From Desulfofundulus luciae (GTDB taxonomy: Bacteria; Bacillota; Desulfotomaculia; Desulfotomaculales; Desulfovirgulaceae): 64,000 nt of DNA. A program made the position numbers and the translations under genes. The notes under the pieces were generated by a model. That model saw only the letters and a program-made list of their open reading frames with translations. It made no database searches and had not been told where the DNA came from. Shown piece by piece: positions 34,541 to 44,431 of the stretch (positions are counted from its first letter, which is position 1; each line of letters opens with the position of its first letter). Location: positions 1 to 64,000 of the forward strand of contig NZ_JAUSUX010000003.1 of the NCBI RefSeq assembly GCF_030813795.1, written 5' to 3'.

Positions 34541-34575
34541 TGATGCAGTCCCGATGCTTTTCAGTTAGTGCATCA
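34541..34575 (+). promoter_or_regulatory. Candidate activator-binding site (UAS) for the beta-oxidation operon
   Basis: TGATGCA at 34541-34547 and TGCATCA at 34569-34575 form an inverted repeat about 100-130 bases upstream of the sigma-54 promoter, where enhancer-binding proteins normally sit. A related TGCTGCATGAT occurs near 34468. Confidence 0.5.
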
Positions 34576-34673
34576 GGCGGGCGGCACATTCAAAAGGGGA
34601 TCTGAGGGAAAGGGGCTTTTAAAACTTTAAGGGCCGGGCGAATGAAGACAACCCTGCCCGCCTTTTTTCTTCC

Positions 34674-34689
34674 TGGCACTGTTATTGCA
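34674..34689 (+). promoter_or_regulatory. Sigma-54 (-24/-12) promoter
   Basis: TGGCAC, five bases, TTGCA: the invariant GG (34675-34676) and GC (34687-34688) are separated by exactly ten bases. It lies about 92 bases before the thiolase ATG and directly downstream of a sigma-54 activator gene. Confidence 0.88.
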
Positions 34690-34780
34690 TGAATTTTTAG
34701 AATTAAAATGCTGGTGCAAAAACCGCCCGGGTGGGCGAATAAACCCTATTTTGGGAGTAATAACGAGGGGAGTTGAAGTT

Positions 34781-35965
34781 ATGCAGGACGTGGTAATAGT
34801 TGCGGCCGCGCGAACGGCCATTGGTGACTTTGGCGGTGAGTTCAGGAACATGCTTTCCCACCAACTGGCCGTTCCGGTAATTCAAGAGGTGTTGAAGCGG
34901 GCCGGTATTACGGGTGACATGGTGGACGAAGTGATCCTGGGGAATTGCGTCCAGCGTTCCGACGAACCCAACGTGGCCAGAACGGCGGCCCTGGTGGCCG
35001 GTTTGCCGGTGCAGGTCACGGGCATGACCATCCAGCGCCAGTGTTCCTCTGCGATGCAGGCCATTGTTTCCGGCTATCAGCAAATCGCCACCGGTGATTC
35101 GGAAATTGTGGTGGCCGGGGGTACCGAGTCCATGAGTTCCGCCCCCTATGTGCTGAAGGGCGCCCGCTGGGGTCAGCGCCTGCAGCATGGTGAAATGACC
35201 GATGCTCTCTGGGAGATTTTGACTGACCCCATCCACCGCATTCTTATGGGTGAAACGGCCGAAAGGCTGGCGGACAAATACGGGATCACCCGGGAGGAAC
35301 AGGACGAGATTGCCCTGCGCAGCCACCAGAATGCCTGCCGGGCCATTGAAGAAGGGCGCTTTAAGGAGGAAATTGTTCCGGTGGCCGTACCGCAGCGCAA
35401 AGGGCCCCCCAGGGTGGTGGACAGGGACGAACACCCCCGCCCGGACGTGACCATGGAAAAGCTGGCCCAGCTTCCTCCGGTTTTCCGCAAGAACGGTACG
35501 GTTACGGCCGGCAACGCCTCGGGGCTCAACGACGGCGCAGCGGCGGTGTTGCTCATGTCCGCGTCTAAAGCCGGGGAGCTGGGTTTAAAGCCCATGGCCC
35601 GCATTGTCAGTTTCGCCCGGGCCGGGGTGGAGCCGGACCTGATGGGTTACGGGCCGGTGCCGGCCATCCGCAAGGCGCTCAAGAGGGCCGGTCTTACCCT
35701 GGGAGATATCCAGTTGATTGAATTAAACGAAGCCTTTGCCGCCCAGTATCTGGCCTGCGAAAAGCTGTTGGAATTAAACCGGGAGATTACCAATGTCAAC
35801 GGCAGCGGCATCGCCCTGGGCCACCCCGTGGGATGTACCGGCGCGCGCATAGTGGTAACCCTCCTTTACGAAATGGCCCGCCGCAACCTCCGCCTGGGCC
35901 TGGCTTCCCTGTGTGTCGGCGGCGGTATGGGGATGGCCATGATTCTGGAAAGGGAAAGCAATTAA
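34781..35965 (+). CDS. Acetyl-CoA acetyltransferase (thiolase)
   Basis: 394 residues. The acylated nucleophile is Cys88 in QRQCSSAMQ; the C-terminal catalytic residues are in [17 protein letters not shown] and CVGGGMGMA. It joins or cleaves acetyl-CoA units in beta-oxidation or acetoacetyl-CoA metabolism. The ATG at 34781 follows GAGGGGAG. It is the first gene of the sigma-54 operon with acyl-CoA dehydrogenase, hydroxyacyl-CoA dehydrogenase and acyl-CoA ligase. Confidence 0.94.
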   Translation: MQDVVIVAAARTAIGDFGGEFRNMLSHQLAVPVIQEVLKRAGITGDMVDEVILGNCVQRSDEPNVARTAALVAGLPVQVTGMTIQRQCSSAMQAIVSGYQQIATGDSEIVVAGGTESMSSAPYVLKGARWGQRLQHGEMTDALWEILTDPIHRILMGETAERLADKYGITREEQDEIALRSHQNACRAIEEGRFKEEIVPVAVPQRKGPPRVVDRDEHPRPDVTMEKLAQLPPVFRKNGTVTAGNASGLNDGAAAVLLMSASKAGELGLKPMARIVSFARAGVEPDLMGYGPVPAIRKALKRAGLTLGDIQLIELNEAFAAQYLACEKLLELNREITNVNGSGIALGHPVGCTGARIVVTLLYEMARRNLRLGLASLCVGGGMGMAMILERESN

Positions 35966-35986
35966 AAGCGAACAGGAGGATGGGCC

Positions 35987-37153
35987 GTGTTATATCAACT
36001 GACCGAAGAACTGGAGATGCTCCGCCAGGTGGTAAGGCGGATGGCCGAAGAAAAGGTGGCTTCCCGGGCCGCCGCCATAGATGAGGAAGATGCCTATCCC
36101 TGGGATTTGAAAGAGTTGTTTGCCGGGCAGGGACTTCTGGGGGCCGGGGTGCCGGAGGAATACGGCGGCACCGGGCAGGGCCTGCCGGCGGTGTGCCTGA
36201 TTGTGGAGGAGATCGCCAGAGTTTCTGCATCCGCCTCTTTGATTGTGGCGGCCCAGGAACTGGGGTTGATGCCCATTTTGCTGGCTGGGACTGAGGTGCA
36301 AAAGGAAAAGTACCTTCCCTCCCTGGCATCGGGGGAGCGCATCTGTGCCTTTGCCCTTACCGAACCCAATGCCGGTTCTGACGCCGGTTCGATTAGAACC
36401 AGGGCTCGCCGTGAGGGGGACATGTACCTGCTTTCCGGGCAGAAATGCTTCATCACCAACGGCGGTATAGCCGATGTCTACACTGTTTTTGCCAGCACAG
36501 ACCCGGGCCGGGGTTTGAAGGGCCTTTCAGCTTTCATTGTGGAAAAGGATTACCCCGGTTTTTCGATTGGTAAGAAGGAAAAGAAAATGGGGGTCAGGGG
36601 CTCTCCTACCACGGAGCTCATTTTTGAGGATTGCCCGGTGCCGGCAGCAAATCTACTGGGGAGGGAGGGGGATGGATTTAAGATTGCCATGATGACCCTG
36701 GACCGTACCCGCCCGGTAATCGGTGCCCAGGCAGTGGGCATTGCCCAGGGGGCCCTGGATTATGCCGTCAATTACACCCGGGAGCGGGTGCAGTTTGGCA
36801 GGCCAATTGCCTCTTTCCAGGGACTGCAATTCATGATGGCCGACATGGCCACCAAAGTGGAAGCAGCCCGCCAGTTGGTTTATAGAGCGGCCTTTTTCAT
36901 CGAAAATGCCGCTGCGCTGGCAGCTTCTACCGGCGAAATCAGCCGGCTGTCGTCCATGAGCAAGCTTTTCGCTTCTGACGTGGCCATGCAGGTGACCGTG
37001 GATGCGGTGCAGCTTCTGGGGGGTTACGGCTACATGCGGGAGTACCCCCTGGAGCGCATGATGCGCGACGCCAAGATCACCCAGATATACGAAGGGACCA
37101 ATCAGGTTCAGCGGCTGGTCATTGCCCGCAGTTTGCTGGAAGAAGAGAAATAG
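35987..37153 (+). CDS. Acyl-CoA dehydrogenase
   Basis: 388 residues, GTG start behind AGGAGG. FAD-binding motifs include [16 protein letters not shown] and CFITNGG; the catalytic base region is [18 protein letters not shown]. It oxidises acyl-CoA to enoyl-CoA, handing electrons to an electron-transfer flavoprotein; etfAB genes are not in the window. No enoyl-CoA hydratase gene is in the operon either. Confidence 0.93.
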   Translation: MLYQLTEELEMLRQVVRRMAEEKVASRAAAIDEEDAYPWDLKELFAGQGLLGAGVPEEYGGTGQGLPAVCLIVEEIARVSASASLIVAAQELGLMPILLAGTEVQKEKYLPSLASGERICAFALTEPNAGSDAGSIRTRARREGDMYLLSGQKCFITNGGIADVYTVFASTDPGRGLKGLSAFIVEKDYPGFSIGKKEKKMGVRGSPTTELIFEDCPVPAANLLGREGDGFKIAMMTLDRTRPVIGAQAVGIAQGALDYAVNYTRERVQFGRPIASFQGLQFMMADMATKVEAARQLVYRAAFFIENAAALAASTGEISRLSSMSKLFASDVAMQVTVDAVQLLGGYGYMREYPLERMMRDAKITQIYEGTNQVQRLVIARSLLEEEK

Positions 37154-37164
37154 GGGGTAGCGGA

Positions 37165-38025
37165 GTGACGAAGATGAAAATTCAAACCATTGCCGTAATT
37201 GGTGCCGGTACCATGGGTGCCGGTATAGCCCAGGTAGCCGCCGTGGCCGGCTACCGGGTGATTTTATCCGATATCAGAGAAGAATTTGTGCAGGGCGGGT
37301 TGGCCCGTATCCGCTCCGGCCTGGAACGCCTGGCGGCCAGGGGGAAGCTGGAGGGACAGGATGTAGCGTCCATTATGGGAAGGCTTACTCCTGCCGTCGG
37401 GCTGGCCGGGGTAGAGAAGGCAGACCTGGTTTTTGAAGCCATTATCGAAAACATGGAGCAAAAGAAGGCTCTCTACCGGGAACTGGACGGCACCTGCCGC
37501 CCGGAAACCATCTTTTGTTCCAATACTTCGGGTCTTTCCATCACAGAGATGGCTTCCGTCACCCGCCGGGCAGACAAATTTATAGGAACCCATTTCTTTA
37601 ATCCCGTGCCGGTCATGCAACTGGTGGAGATCATCCGCGGGGAAGAAACCAGCGATGAAACCTATAACATTGCCCGGGAAGTGTGTGAGCGGATGGGCAA
37701 AACCGTCATCACGGTTAAGGAAGCCCCCCTGTTTGTGGTCAACCGCATTCTGGTTCCCATGATCAACGAGGCTATCTTTGTGTTGCAGGAAGGCATCGCT
37801 TCGGCGGAGGACATCGACAGGGGGATGAAATTGGGTGCCAACCACCCAATTGGCCCGCTGGCTTTAGCGGACTTGATTGGGCTTGATGTGCTGCTGATGG
37901 TTATGGATACCCTTTACCAGGAAACCTGCGACTCCAAGTACCGCCCGGCGCCCCTTCTGAGAAAGCTGGTGCGGGCAGGACATCTGGGACGAAAAACCGG
38001 TAGAGGTTTCTATCAATATCAGTGA
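37165..38025 (+). CDS. hbd: 3-hydroxybutyryl-CoA (3-hydroxyacyl-CoA) dehydrogenase
   Basis: 286 residues with an N-terminal NAD-binding [14 protein letters not shown], the catalytic His in [16 protein letters not shown], and C-terminal [17 protein letters not shown] and [13 protein letters not shown]. It interconverts 3-hydroxyacyl-CoA and 3-ketoacyl-CoA. The start may be GTG 37165 or ATG 37174. It lies 11 bases after the acyl-CoA dehydrogenase and 11 before the ligase. Confidence 0.92.
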   Translation: MTKMKIQTIAVIGAGTMGAGIAQVAAVAGYRVILSDIREEFVQGGLARIRSGLERLAARGKLEGQDVASIMGRLTPAVGLAGVEKADLVFEAIIENMEQKKALYRELDGTCRPETIFCSNTSGLSITEMASVTRRADKFIGTHFFNPVPVMQLVEIIRGEETSDETYNIAREVCERMGKTVITVKEAPLFVVNRILVPMINEAIFVLQEGIASAEDIDRGMKLGANHPIGPLALADLIGLDVLLMVMDTLYQETCDSKYRPAPLLRKLVRAGHLGRKTGRGFYQYQ

Positions 38026-38036
38026 GGTGATGGCTT

Positions 38037-39659
38037 ATGATGAAATATCCGCTTCTGGTTCGCACCATTTTAGAGCGCTCCCGCCAGTTATTCCCGAAAA
38101 AAGAAATAGTGTCCCGGGACTTTTCCGGTATTTTCCGCTACACCTACGGCGAATTTTACGAGCGCGTGTGCCGCCTGGCCAATGTACTGGAAAAACTGGG
38201 AGTAAAGCGGGGGGACCGGGTGGCCACCCTGGCCTGGAACAACCACCGCCACCTGGAATTGTACTTTGCCGTACCCTGTACCGGTGCGGTTTTGCACACG
38301 GTCAATTTACGCTTGTTTTCTGAGCAAATAGTCTATATCTTAAACCATGCCGGGGATAAATTGATCTTTATTGACGAAGACCTGGTGCCGATTATCGAGG
38401 GGATCAAAGAGCAAATTAAAACCATAGAGCTTTTTGTAATCATGACCGATAAGGAAAGTATTCCCGGTACTTCCTTGAGTCCGGTGTACTCTTATGAGGA
38501 CCTGTTACGGGAAGCTCCCCCCGTTTATGATTTCCCCACCGATCTCGATGAGTGGTCCCCGGCGGCCATGTGCTACACCACTGCTACCACCGGTGATCCG
38601 AAAGGGGTTATGTACTCCCACCGGGCTCTGTACCTGCACAGCTTGATGTCGGGTATGGTGGATACCTTTGCGGTATCTGAAAAAGATGTGCTGATGCCGG
38701 TTGTACCCATGTTTCACGTCAATGCCTGGGGATTGCCCTTTACGGCCACACTGGTGGGGGCCAAGCAGGTACTGCCCGGGGTGCGTCCCGATCCCCGGAC
38801 GCTGTGCAGCCTTATCGAGTCGGAACGCGTGACCGTTACTGCAGGTGTACCCACCATCTGGATGGAATGTTTCAAGCTGCTGGAGGACGGTTCCTACGAT
38901 GTAAGCAGCTTGAACCGGATCCTGGCCGGTGGTTCGGCCATACCGCGGGTGTTTATTGAAGCGTATGAAAAGAAGCTGGGTATTAATGTAATGAATGTTT
39001 ACGGCATGACGGAAACCACCCCCATTACCCTTGTGTCCCGTCCCAAGAGCTATATGCTTGACTGGCCCGAAGAACAACTTTACCAGGTGAGGGCGAAACA
39101 GGGCCTTTTTGTGCCGGGGATAGAAATGAGGGTGGTAGACGAAAACGGCAACAGCGTGCCCAGGGATGGGCGTGCTATGGGAGAGCTGCAATTCAGGGGG
39201 CCCTGGATAACCGGGGAATATTACAGGGACCCGGAGCGTACCGGGGACGCCCTGCGGGATGGGTGGTTCAGAACCCAGGACATTGTTACTGTTGATGAGG
39301 AAGGCTACGTGTATATCTGTGACCGGTCCAAGGATTTGATTAAGAGCGGTGGAGAATGGATTTCTTCGGTGGACCTGGAGAACACCATCATGGCTCATCC
39401 GGCTGTGGCGGAGGCAGTGGTCATTGCCATGCCCCATGAAAAATGGCAGGAAAGACCCCTGGCCTGTGTGGTGCTCAAGGAGGAGTTCCGGGGGAAGGTT
39501 ACAGCGGAAGATATACTGAAATTCTTACGGGGGCGGGTGGCCAAATGGTGGCTGCCGGACCGGGTTGAGTTTGTCGATGAAATACCTAAAACCAGTGTCG
39601 GCAAGTTCAACAAAAAAGCTTTGAGGCATAAGTTTTTCCCTGAATATTATGGTGCCTGA
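38037..39659 (+). CDS. AMP-forming acyl-CoA synthetase (medium/long-chain type)
   Basis: 540 residues. The AMP-binding P-loop is YTTATTGDPKGVMYSHRA, with YGMTETTP and GWFRTQDIVTVDEEGYVYICDRSKDLIKSGGEWIS downstream, and the catalytic Lys in SVGKFNKKAL. It activates fatty or other carboxylic acids to their CoA esters and so feeds the operon. GAGGTGA lies ahead of the double ATG. A terminator follows immediately. Confidence 0.93.
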   Translation: MMKYPLLVRTILERSRQLFPKKEIVSRDFSGIFRYTYGEFYERVCRLANVLEKLGVKRGDRVATLAWNNHRHLELYFAVPCTGAVLHTVNLRLFSEQIVYILNHAGDKLIFIDEDLVPIIEGIKEQIKTIELFVIMTDKESIPGTSLSPVYSYEDLLREAPPVYDFPTDLDEWSPAAMCYTTATTGDPKGVMYSHRALYLHSLMSGMVDTFAVSEKDVLMPVVPMFHVNAWGLPFTATLVGAKQVLPGVRPDPRTLCSLIESERVTVTAGVPTIWMECFKLLEDGSYDVSSLNRILAGGSAIPRVFIEAYEKKLGINVMNVYGMTETTPITLVSRPKSYMLDWPEEQLYQVRAKQGLFVPGIEMRVVDENGNSVPRDGRAMGELQFRGPWITGEYYRDPERTGDALRDGWFRTQDIVTVDEEGYVYICDRSKDLIKSGGEWISSVDLENTIMAHPAVAEAVVIAMPHEKWQERPLACVVLKEEFRGKVTAEDILKFLRGRVAKWWLPDRVEFVDEIPKTSVGKFNKKALRHKFFPEYYGA

Positions 39660-39675
39660 CGGGTCTGGCGGAAGA

Positions 39676-39701
39676 GCCTGCCGGTGGACGGCAGGCTTTT
39701 T
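39676..39701 (+). terminator. Terminator of the beta-oxidation operon
   Basis: GCCTGCCG pairs with CGGCAGGC over a five-base loop, followed by a T run, 16 bases after the ligase stop. Confidence 0.92.
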
Positions 39702-39798
39702 CGTTATTTTTCATTCTTATCAAGACTCACCGGACTATAGAATAATTAAATAACCCGTATAGAAGGATTTTATGGGCCTGCGGTGAAAAATAAATAGC

Positions 39799-39895
39799 GG
39801 GGAGAGCGGGGCTGGTGCCTCCCGCGGGCTGCAAACCCGTCGGCCTGCCTGCAACCCAGGTGGGAGTCCGGTTCGATTCCGACCTCTCCCCTCCA
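39799..39895 (+). tRNA. tRNA-Sec-like tRNA with cysteine anticodon GCA
   Basis: A 97-base cloverleaf with an encoded CCA end. The acceptor stem is 8 bp (GGGGAGAG/CTCTCCCC). The anticodon stem is GCGGG/CCCGT with loop CTGCAAA, anticodon GCA at 39831-39833. The variable arm is long: 8 bp (39844-39851 with 39857-39864, two G-U) and a five-base loop. The T-loop is TTCGATT, on a T-stem with one bulged C (39868/39869). The 8-bp acceptor, long variable arm and CGGGC..CAAACCCG arm are tRNA-Sec features. The anticodon and discriminator T (39892, the Cys identity base) are not; Sec would have UCA and G73. Normal tRNA-Cys has a short variable loop. It is therefore a minor Sec-shaped tRNA-Cys, probably charged by CysRS. 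Confidence 0.85.
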
Positions 39896-39937
39896 GAACA
39901 ATTTTTACCGGGTCAACGCATGGTGGGTGGCTTTCGG

Positions 39938-40363
<426 letters not shown>

Positions 40364-40492
40364 AAGTTTTTCCCCCTTCTTTGCAACATTTTGTTTATAT
40401 TATAACTTACTCATATACCCGCTATAAATTAACTTTTCGTTAAACGTCACTGAAGCATTGCCGTTTTGTTAAAGCAACTGCGCAACTAACGC

Positions 40493-40678
40493 CGTAATTC
40501 AGTAAACTTGGTTGGATGCGACCCAGCACTCACCCAAATATGACTCTCCTCCCGGTTTTCTACGTTTATTGACACATCAGGTTTTGGGAAAAGCTGCTAT
40601 CCCAGTGAGTGCTGGGTCCTCGCTCACTCCAATGCTTCGCGTAAGATGCGTACCGCAGCTCGCTTGCTGAACATTCAC
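40493..40678 (-). repeat. Dispersed inverted-end repeat, copy B (short form, minus orientation) with nested insert
   Basis: Read on the minus strand this matches copy A: the ends are TTCAGTAAAC and GCTGAACATTCAC, and the interior CTCCAATGCTTCGCGTAAGATGCG is shared. The segment equivalent to CAGCAC in copy A is replaced by the nested element at 40521-40617. The 367-base gap 40364-40730 holds no gene. Confidence 0.75.
40521..40617. repeat. Nested 97-bp element with ACCCAGCACTCAC inverted ends, copy 1
   Basis: ACCCAGCACTCAC and its exact inverse GTGAGTGCTGGGT bound 97 bases. The interior (CAAATATGACT..., TTGACACATC, GTTTTGGGAA) matches the element at 45313 in inverse orientation, so both have the same orientation relative to the host repeat and sit at the same point in it. 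Confidence 0.8.
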
Positions 40679-40730
40679 CTGGCGCCATAACGTACCACCA
40701 GAAACTATCCAAACCTGAAACAATTCCGGC

Positions 40731-41612
40731 TCATGCCCTCCTTTGCAGGAATACGCCCGCCAGGACGGCCGCCCCTCCGATCATCTGCCAGGCCGTCAGG
40801 CTTTCGCCCAGCACCAGAAAACCCAGCACAGCCGTAGCCACCGGTTCAAAGGTACTGATAATGGCCGCCCGGGAGGCGCCGATTTCCTTTATCCCTCGCA
40901 AAAGGGCCGCCATGGCCAGGACGGTGGAAACAATGCCCAGTACCCCGATGGCCACCAGCGCTTCAGAGCTAAAGGACAGGTTCAACTGCCCCCGCATGAG
41001 AGCAAGCCCCCCTACGGCCAGGGCCAGAATGGTGGAAACATAGGCATTGTATACCGGAATTTGTATGGTGGCCAGCAGGCGGGTGGAACCCACCAGGAAA
41101 ACCGCGTAGGTTAAGGCGGCGGTCAGGGATAGCACTACTCCCCGCATATCCAGGGAATTTACCGGTTGCCCCAGAATAACGGCACAGCCGGCAAGCGTAA
41201 GCAGAAGGGCCAGACCCTTTCGCCAGGTAAAAGGTTCTTTTAAAAAGAAAAAGGCCAGGATGGTGACCACCGTGGGGTAGAAATACAGAAATAAAATGGC
41301 CATTCCGGCCGGTATGTAGCGGAAAGCCTCGAAAAGGGCCATTACGGTGAGCGTTTGAGTTCCCAGGGAAAGAGCCGTTACCGCCAGCAACTGCCGGCGG
41401 GGCAGCCTGAAAGCATAACCTCCCGCCAGGATGAGCAGCCAGAAGATTGCGGCGGCCAGAATGTAACGCAGGGTGAGGGTGGTCATTACGGTGGCGCCGC
41501 CCCGGTAGGCGATTTTGGCCGCTACGGGCTCCACGCTAAGGCAAATGGTGGAAAATAGAACCAGTGCCACGCCCAGCCCCTGTCGCCCGGGCGTTTGTTT
41601 CTGCTTATACAT
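40731..41612 (-). CDS. EamA/DMT-family exporter
   Basis: 293 residues with ten helices in two EamA repeats (PVAAKIAYRGGATVMTTLTLRY; ISTFEPVATAVLGFLVLGESLTAWQMIGGAAVLAGV). It is a drug/metabolite transporter, probably an exporter of amino acids or metabolites; the substrate cannot be assigned. It stands alone on the minus strand. Confidence 0.87.
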   Translation of the reverse strand: MYKQKQTPGRQGLGVALVLFSTICLSVEPVAAKIAYRGGATVMTTLTLRYILAAAIFWLLILAGGYAFRLPRRQLLAVTALSLGTQTLTVMALFEAFRYIPAGMAILFLYFYPTVVTILAFFFLKEPFTWRKGLALLLTLAGCAVILGQPVNSLDMRGVVLSLTAALTYAVFLVGSTRLLATIQIPVYNAYVSTILALAVGGLALMRGQLNLSFSSEALVAIGVLGIVSTVLAMAALLRGIKEIGASRAAIISTFEPVATAVLGFLVLGESLTAWQMIGGAAVLAGVFLQRRA

Positions 41613-41744
41613 TTTTTGTTTTATCCTCCATGGCCACTATTCTACTCTACCGTGAAGAAACCGCTAATCGGTCCGGTGGCCGCCCGGTTGAAAATAACCT
41701 TCCGGCTCACCATTATATCATAGCATGACAAGATCCCTTTCCAT

Positions 41745-42455
41745 TTACAACAAAACGGGAATCTCCTTTTCCATGGTAACCGCTTCCCGGCTTACCCGGC
41801 AGCGGTAGGCCAGCACCCGCACCCCGCTTGCCGCGGCCCGCTGCAGTGCCCCGGCAAAAGCCGGGTCCTGCCGGTGGTGGGGGGAAAAGCAGCGGGCGTC
41901 TTCCCGCTGGGCCACAAAGAGAACCGCTCCCTGCACTCCCTCCCTGCAGGCGGCCGCCAGCTCCTCCAGGTGCTTTGTTCCCCTCAGGGAGGGGGCGTCA
42001 GGAAAAAGGGCCACTCCCTTTTCCACCAGGGTGACGGATTTCACTTCCAGCAAGCACCCGCCCGGCGGGCCGCTCAGATAAAAATCGAAACGGCTGTGGC
42101 CCCGGGCATATTCAGCCCGTACCGTTTCGTAAGTCGAAAAGGCCTCAAGCGCCCGTGCCTGCAGTGCCCGGCCCACCAGCCGGTTGGGCAGGGTGGCGTC
42201 CACCGATACCAGTATGCCCTCGTACTCCACCAGCAGCAGGCGGCAGGTGGTTTTATGGCCTTCGTTCCGGTGGCGGTTCACCCACACCCGGCGGCCGGTG
42301 ACGAGCAATTCCGCCATGCGCCCGGAACTGGGCACGTGGGCCAGCTCTTGATTCCCCCTCACCAGCACCTCGGCTACAAAGCGGTTCAAGCGGCGGATGA
42401 AGGTGGCTTCTTCCAGTTGTGGAGGTAAATGCAGACTGCAAAGCATTGAAACCAT
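41745..42455 (-). CDS. sfsA: SfsA family nuclease/sugar fermentation stimulation protein
   Basis: 236 residues with an N-terminal OB-like part (FIRRLNRFVAEVLVRG...HVPSSGRMAELLV) and a C-terminal PD-(D/E)XK-like part (FDFYLSG, CLLEVKSVTLVEKGVALFPDAPSLRGTKHLEEL). Established members are DNA/RNA-binding nuclease-like proteins of unclear physiological role. The ATG at 42455 could be replaced by M4. Confidence 0.9.
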   Translation of the reverse strand: MVSMLCSLHLPPQLEEATFIRRLNRFVAEVLVRGNQELAHVPSSGRMAELLVTGRRVWVNRHRNEGHKTTCRLLLVEYEGILVSVDATLPNRLVGRALQARALEAFSTYETVRAEYARGHSRFDFYLSGPPGGCLLEVKSVTLVEKGVALFPDAPSLRGTKHLEELAAACREGVQGAVLFVAQREDARCFSPHHRQDPAFAGALQRAAASGVRVLAYRCRVSREAVTMEKEIPVLL

Positions 42456-42486
42456 GTTCCCCGATTTCTTGTATACATTATGTGAA

Positions 42487-42795
42487 ATTGTTCAGTAAAA
42501 CCGCTACCATCGGCACGGTGCCGCGTTGTCCAAAGCGAACGACTTGCGGAGCGCTGGTAACAGCACCCGGCAAAGCGAGGGTAACCGGACTGCGGCGCGA
42601 AACCAGCGGCACCGAAATGTTGCTTTAGAATAAGGTAACTTACTGAAACGCCAAAAAGATGACAGTAAGGTGCAACTGCCATGCCGCATTTGCAGCGCCG
42701 CTAGTCCAGTCCGAAGCGAGCCGCGGTGCTGTCAGCGCGGAGCACTGGAGTGAGCGTGGACAACGCGGCACCATAACGGGTCACTGAACATTTTA
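42487..42795 (+). repeat. Dispersed inverted-end repeat, copy C (long form)
   Basis: About 309 bp from TTGTTCAGTAAAACCG to TCACTGAACATTTTAT. It shares GCGAACGACTTGCGGAGCGC, GGTAACAGCACCCGGC, CCGAAGCGAGCCGCGGTGC and GCACTGGAGTGAGCG with copies D-F, but the middle is different. It occupies most of the 536-base gap before jetA; no gene is seen in it. Confidence 0.8.
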
Positions 42796-42991
42796 TTTCT
42801 GCGGATAAACCCGGTTCCCTTCATTCCAATGTCCGGAAAGGTTGTCCACCGCTGAGGGCCGCAACGGTTCATGGGGAAAATTGATGGATATGGTTGTATT
42901 TCCCCCTGAAAAATTAGTACAATTAAGAGGAAATCTGCTGGCGATGCCGAACCACATCCAGTTAAAAAATTTCCCCGGGAGGGGTTTAGAA

Positions 42992-44416
42992 GTGAACCTT
43001 TTTGCCGTCATCCCGGAGCGGTTTTTTTCGGTCCTGGCCAGCCCCTTAAAGCAGGACTACGCGGCAATCCTGTTCCGCATTTACGACCAGTACCAGATGA
43101 CCACCTTCGGGATGGAACGGGATGTGGTCATCGACCTAATTGTTGACTATATAGAGCAGAAGGACGGCTTTTTTGAACAGGCCCTGGCCGACGAGATCTG
43201 GGAGGAATCCCTGGATACGCCGGCCGGGCCCCGGGAAAGGGCCGCCTTTATCCTGCGCAAGCTGGAGGCCACAGGCTGGGTGGTCAGCGAGGTGTACAGC
43301 AATTACGTCCAGTACATCAGCCTGCCCGATTATGCCATAAAAATTCTGGATGTACTGGACAAGATCCGCCGCCACCGGCAGGTGGAATACCAGGGATATG
43401 TTTATGCCACCTACACCTTGCTCCATTCCGAGGAGGCCGACCGTCAGGGCAACCTGGCCCTGGAAAAGGCCTATGAGCAGACCGAGCAGCTGATCAACGG
43501 TTTGAAGTCCCTAAATCACAACATTAAGCGTTACATTGAGCGGGTCCTGGCGGAAAAGGAGCCCCGGGAGATTTTAAAGATTCATTTTCAAGACTACATG
43601 GAGGAAATTATCGACCGCAGCTACCACCGCCTGAAAACTTCGGACAACGTTTCCCGTTACCGTCCGAAGATTATTGCCCGTTTGAACCAGTGGTACAACG
43701 ATGCGGCCTGGGTGGACCGGACGGCCGGTCTGGAAGTGCAGCGGGAACGTTTTCCGGATCTGCCCACGGCGCGGCAGGAGATTTACCGCCGTATTGACTA
43801 CATCCGCCAAGCCTACATCGGCCTGGACGACCTGCTGGATGAAATCGACCGGCGCAATGCCCGCTATGCCAACGCTTCCTTCCAGCAGTTGAAGTACATC
43901 CTCAACAGCAGTAAGGACGTGGAAGGCCAGCTGATGGAAATTTTAAAGTTCCTGGCCGGGCTGCGTGCGCAGGAGGGCATGCGCCCGGACGACCTCCTTC
44001 CGGAAGAGCTGGGTCGCTTGTTCAGCCTCTTCACCCAGGGATTTCTGGACCGGGAATCCCTTTATACCGGTAGGGAGGCGGCCAGGCAGCACCAGCCCCG
44101 GGAAGTGCAGGAGCTGGAGGAAATTGACCCGGAGCGCCGCAGGGAGCGGCTGCGCTCCTTCCGGCAGCAACTGGAAAGGCGCATGACCCGGGAGAAGATC
44201 AACGCCTGGGTGATGGAAAAACTGGCCGGGCGGAAGGAGATCTGCGCCCGGGAGCTGGGCATCGAGGATGTGGAGGAATTTATCAAACTGATCTATGCTA
44301 CGGCGTACGGGCGTTCGCGCCAGGTAGGTTACCGGGTGCACCGGGATGGGAGGCCCCGGGTATCTGCGGCCGGCGGCCGCTTTGAATTTAGAGATTTGCG
44401 TTTTGAAAGAAAATAA
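42992..44416 (+). CDS. jetA: Wadjet anti-plasmid system subunit JetA (kleisin-like)
   Basis: 474 residues from GTG 42992 (MNLFAVIPERFFSVLASPLKQDY), supported by GGGAGGGG just upstream; the longer frame from 42842 has no matching start site. It resembles the DUF5716 type of JetA, with long helical segments typical of MukF-like kleisins. In the Wadjet complex JetA links the JetC heads and binds JetB. The complex extrudes DNA loops and cleaves small circular DNA. JetB follows 15 bases later. Confidence 0.87.
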   Translation: MNLFAVIPERFFSVLASPLKQDYAAILFRIYDQYQMTTFGMERDVVIDLIVDYIEQKDGFFEQALADEIWEESLDTPAGPRERAAFILRKLEATGWVVSEVYSNYVQYISLPDYAIKILDVLDKIRRHRQVEYQGYVYATYTLLHSEEADRQGNLALEKAYEQTEQLINGLKSLNHNIKRYIERVLAEKEPREILKIHFQDYMEEIIDRSYHRLKTSDNVSRYRPKIIARLNQWYNDAAWVDRTAGLEVQRERFPDLPTARQEIYRRIDYIRQAYIGLDDLLDEIDRRNARYANASFQQLKYILNSSKDVEGQLMEILKFLAGLRAQEGMRPDDLLPEELGRLFSLFTQGFLDRESLYTGREAARQHQPREVQELEEIDPERRRERLRSFRQQLERRMTREKINAWVMEKLAGRKEICARELGIEDVEEFIKLIYATAYGRSRQVGYRVHRDGRPRVSAAGGRFEFRDLRFERK

Positions 44417-44431
44417 GGAAGGGCGAGCCGG

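Noticed and set aside
39799-39895. Calling this a normal selC (tRNA-Sec)
   Set aside because: The anticodon loop is CTGCAAA (GCA) and the discriminator is T; a functional tRNA-Sec needs UCA and normally G73.
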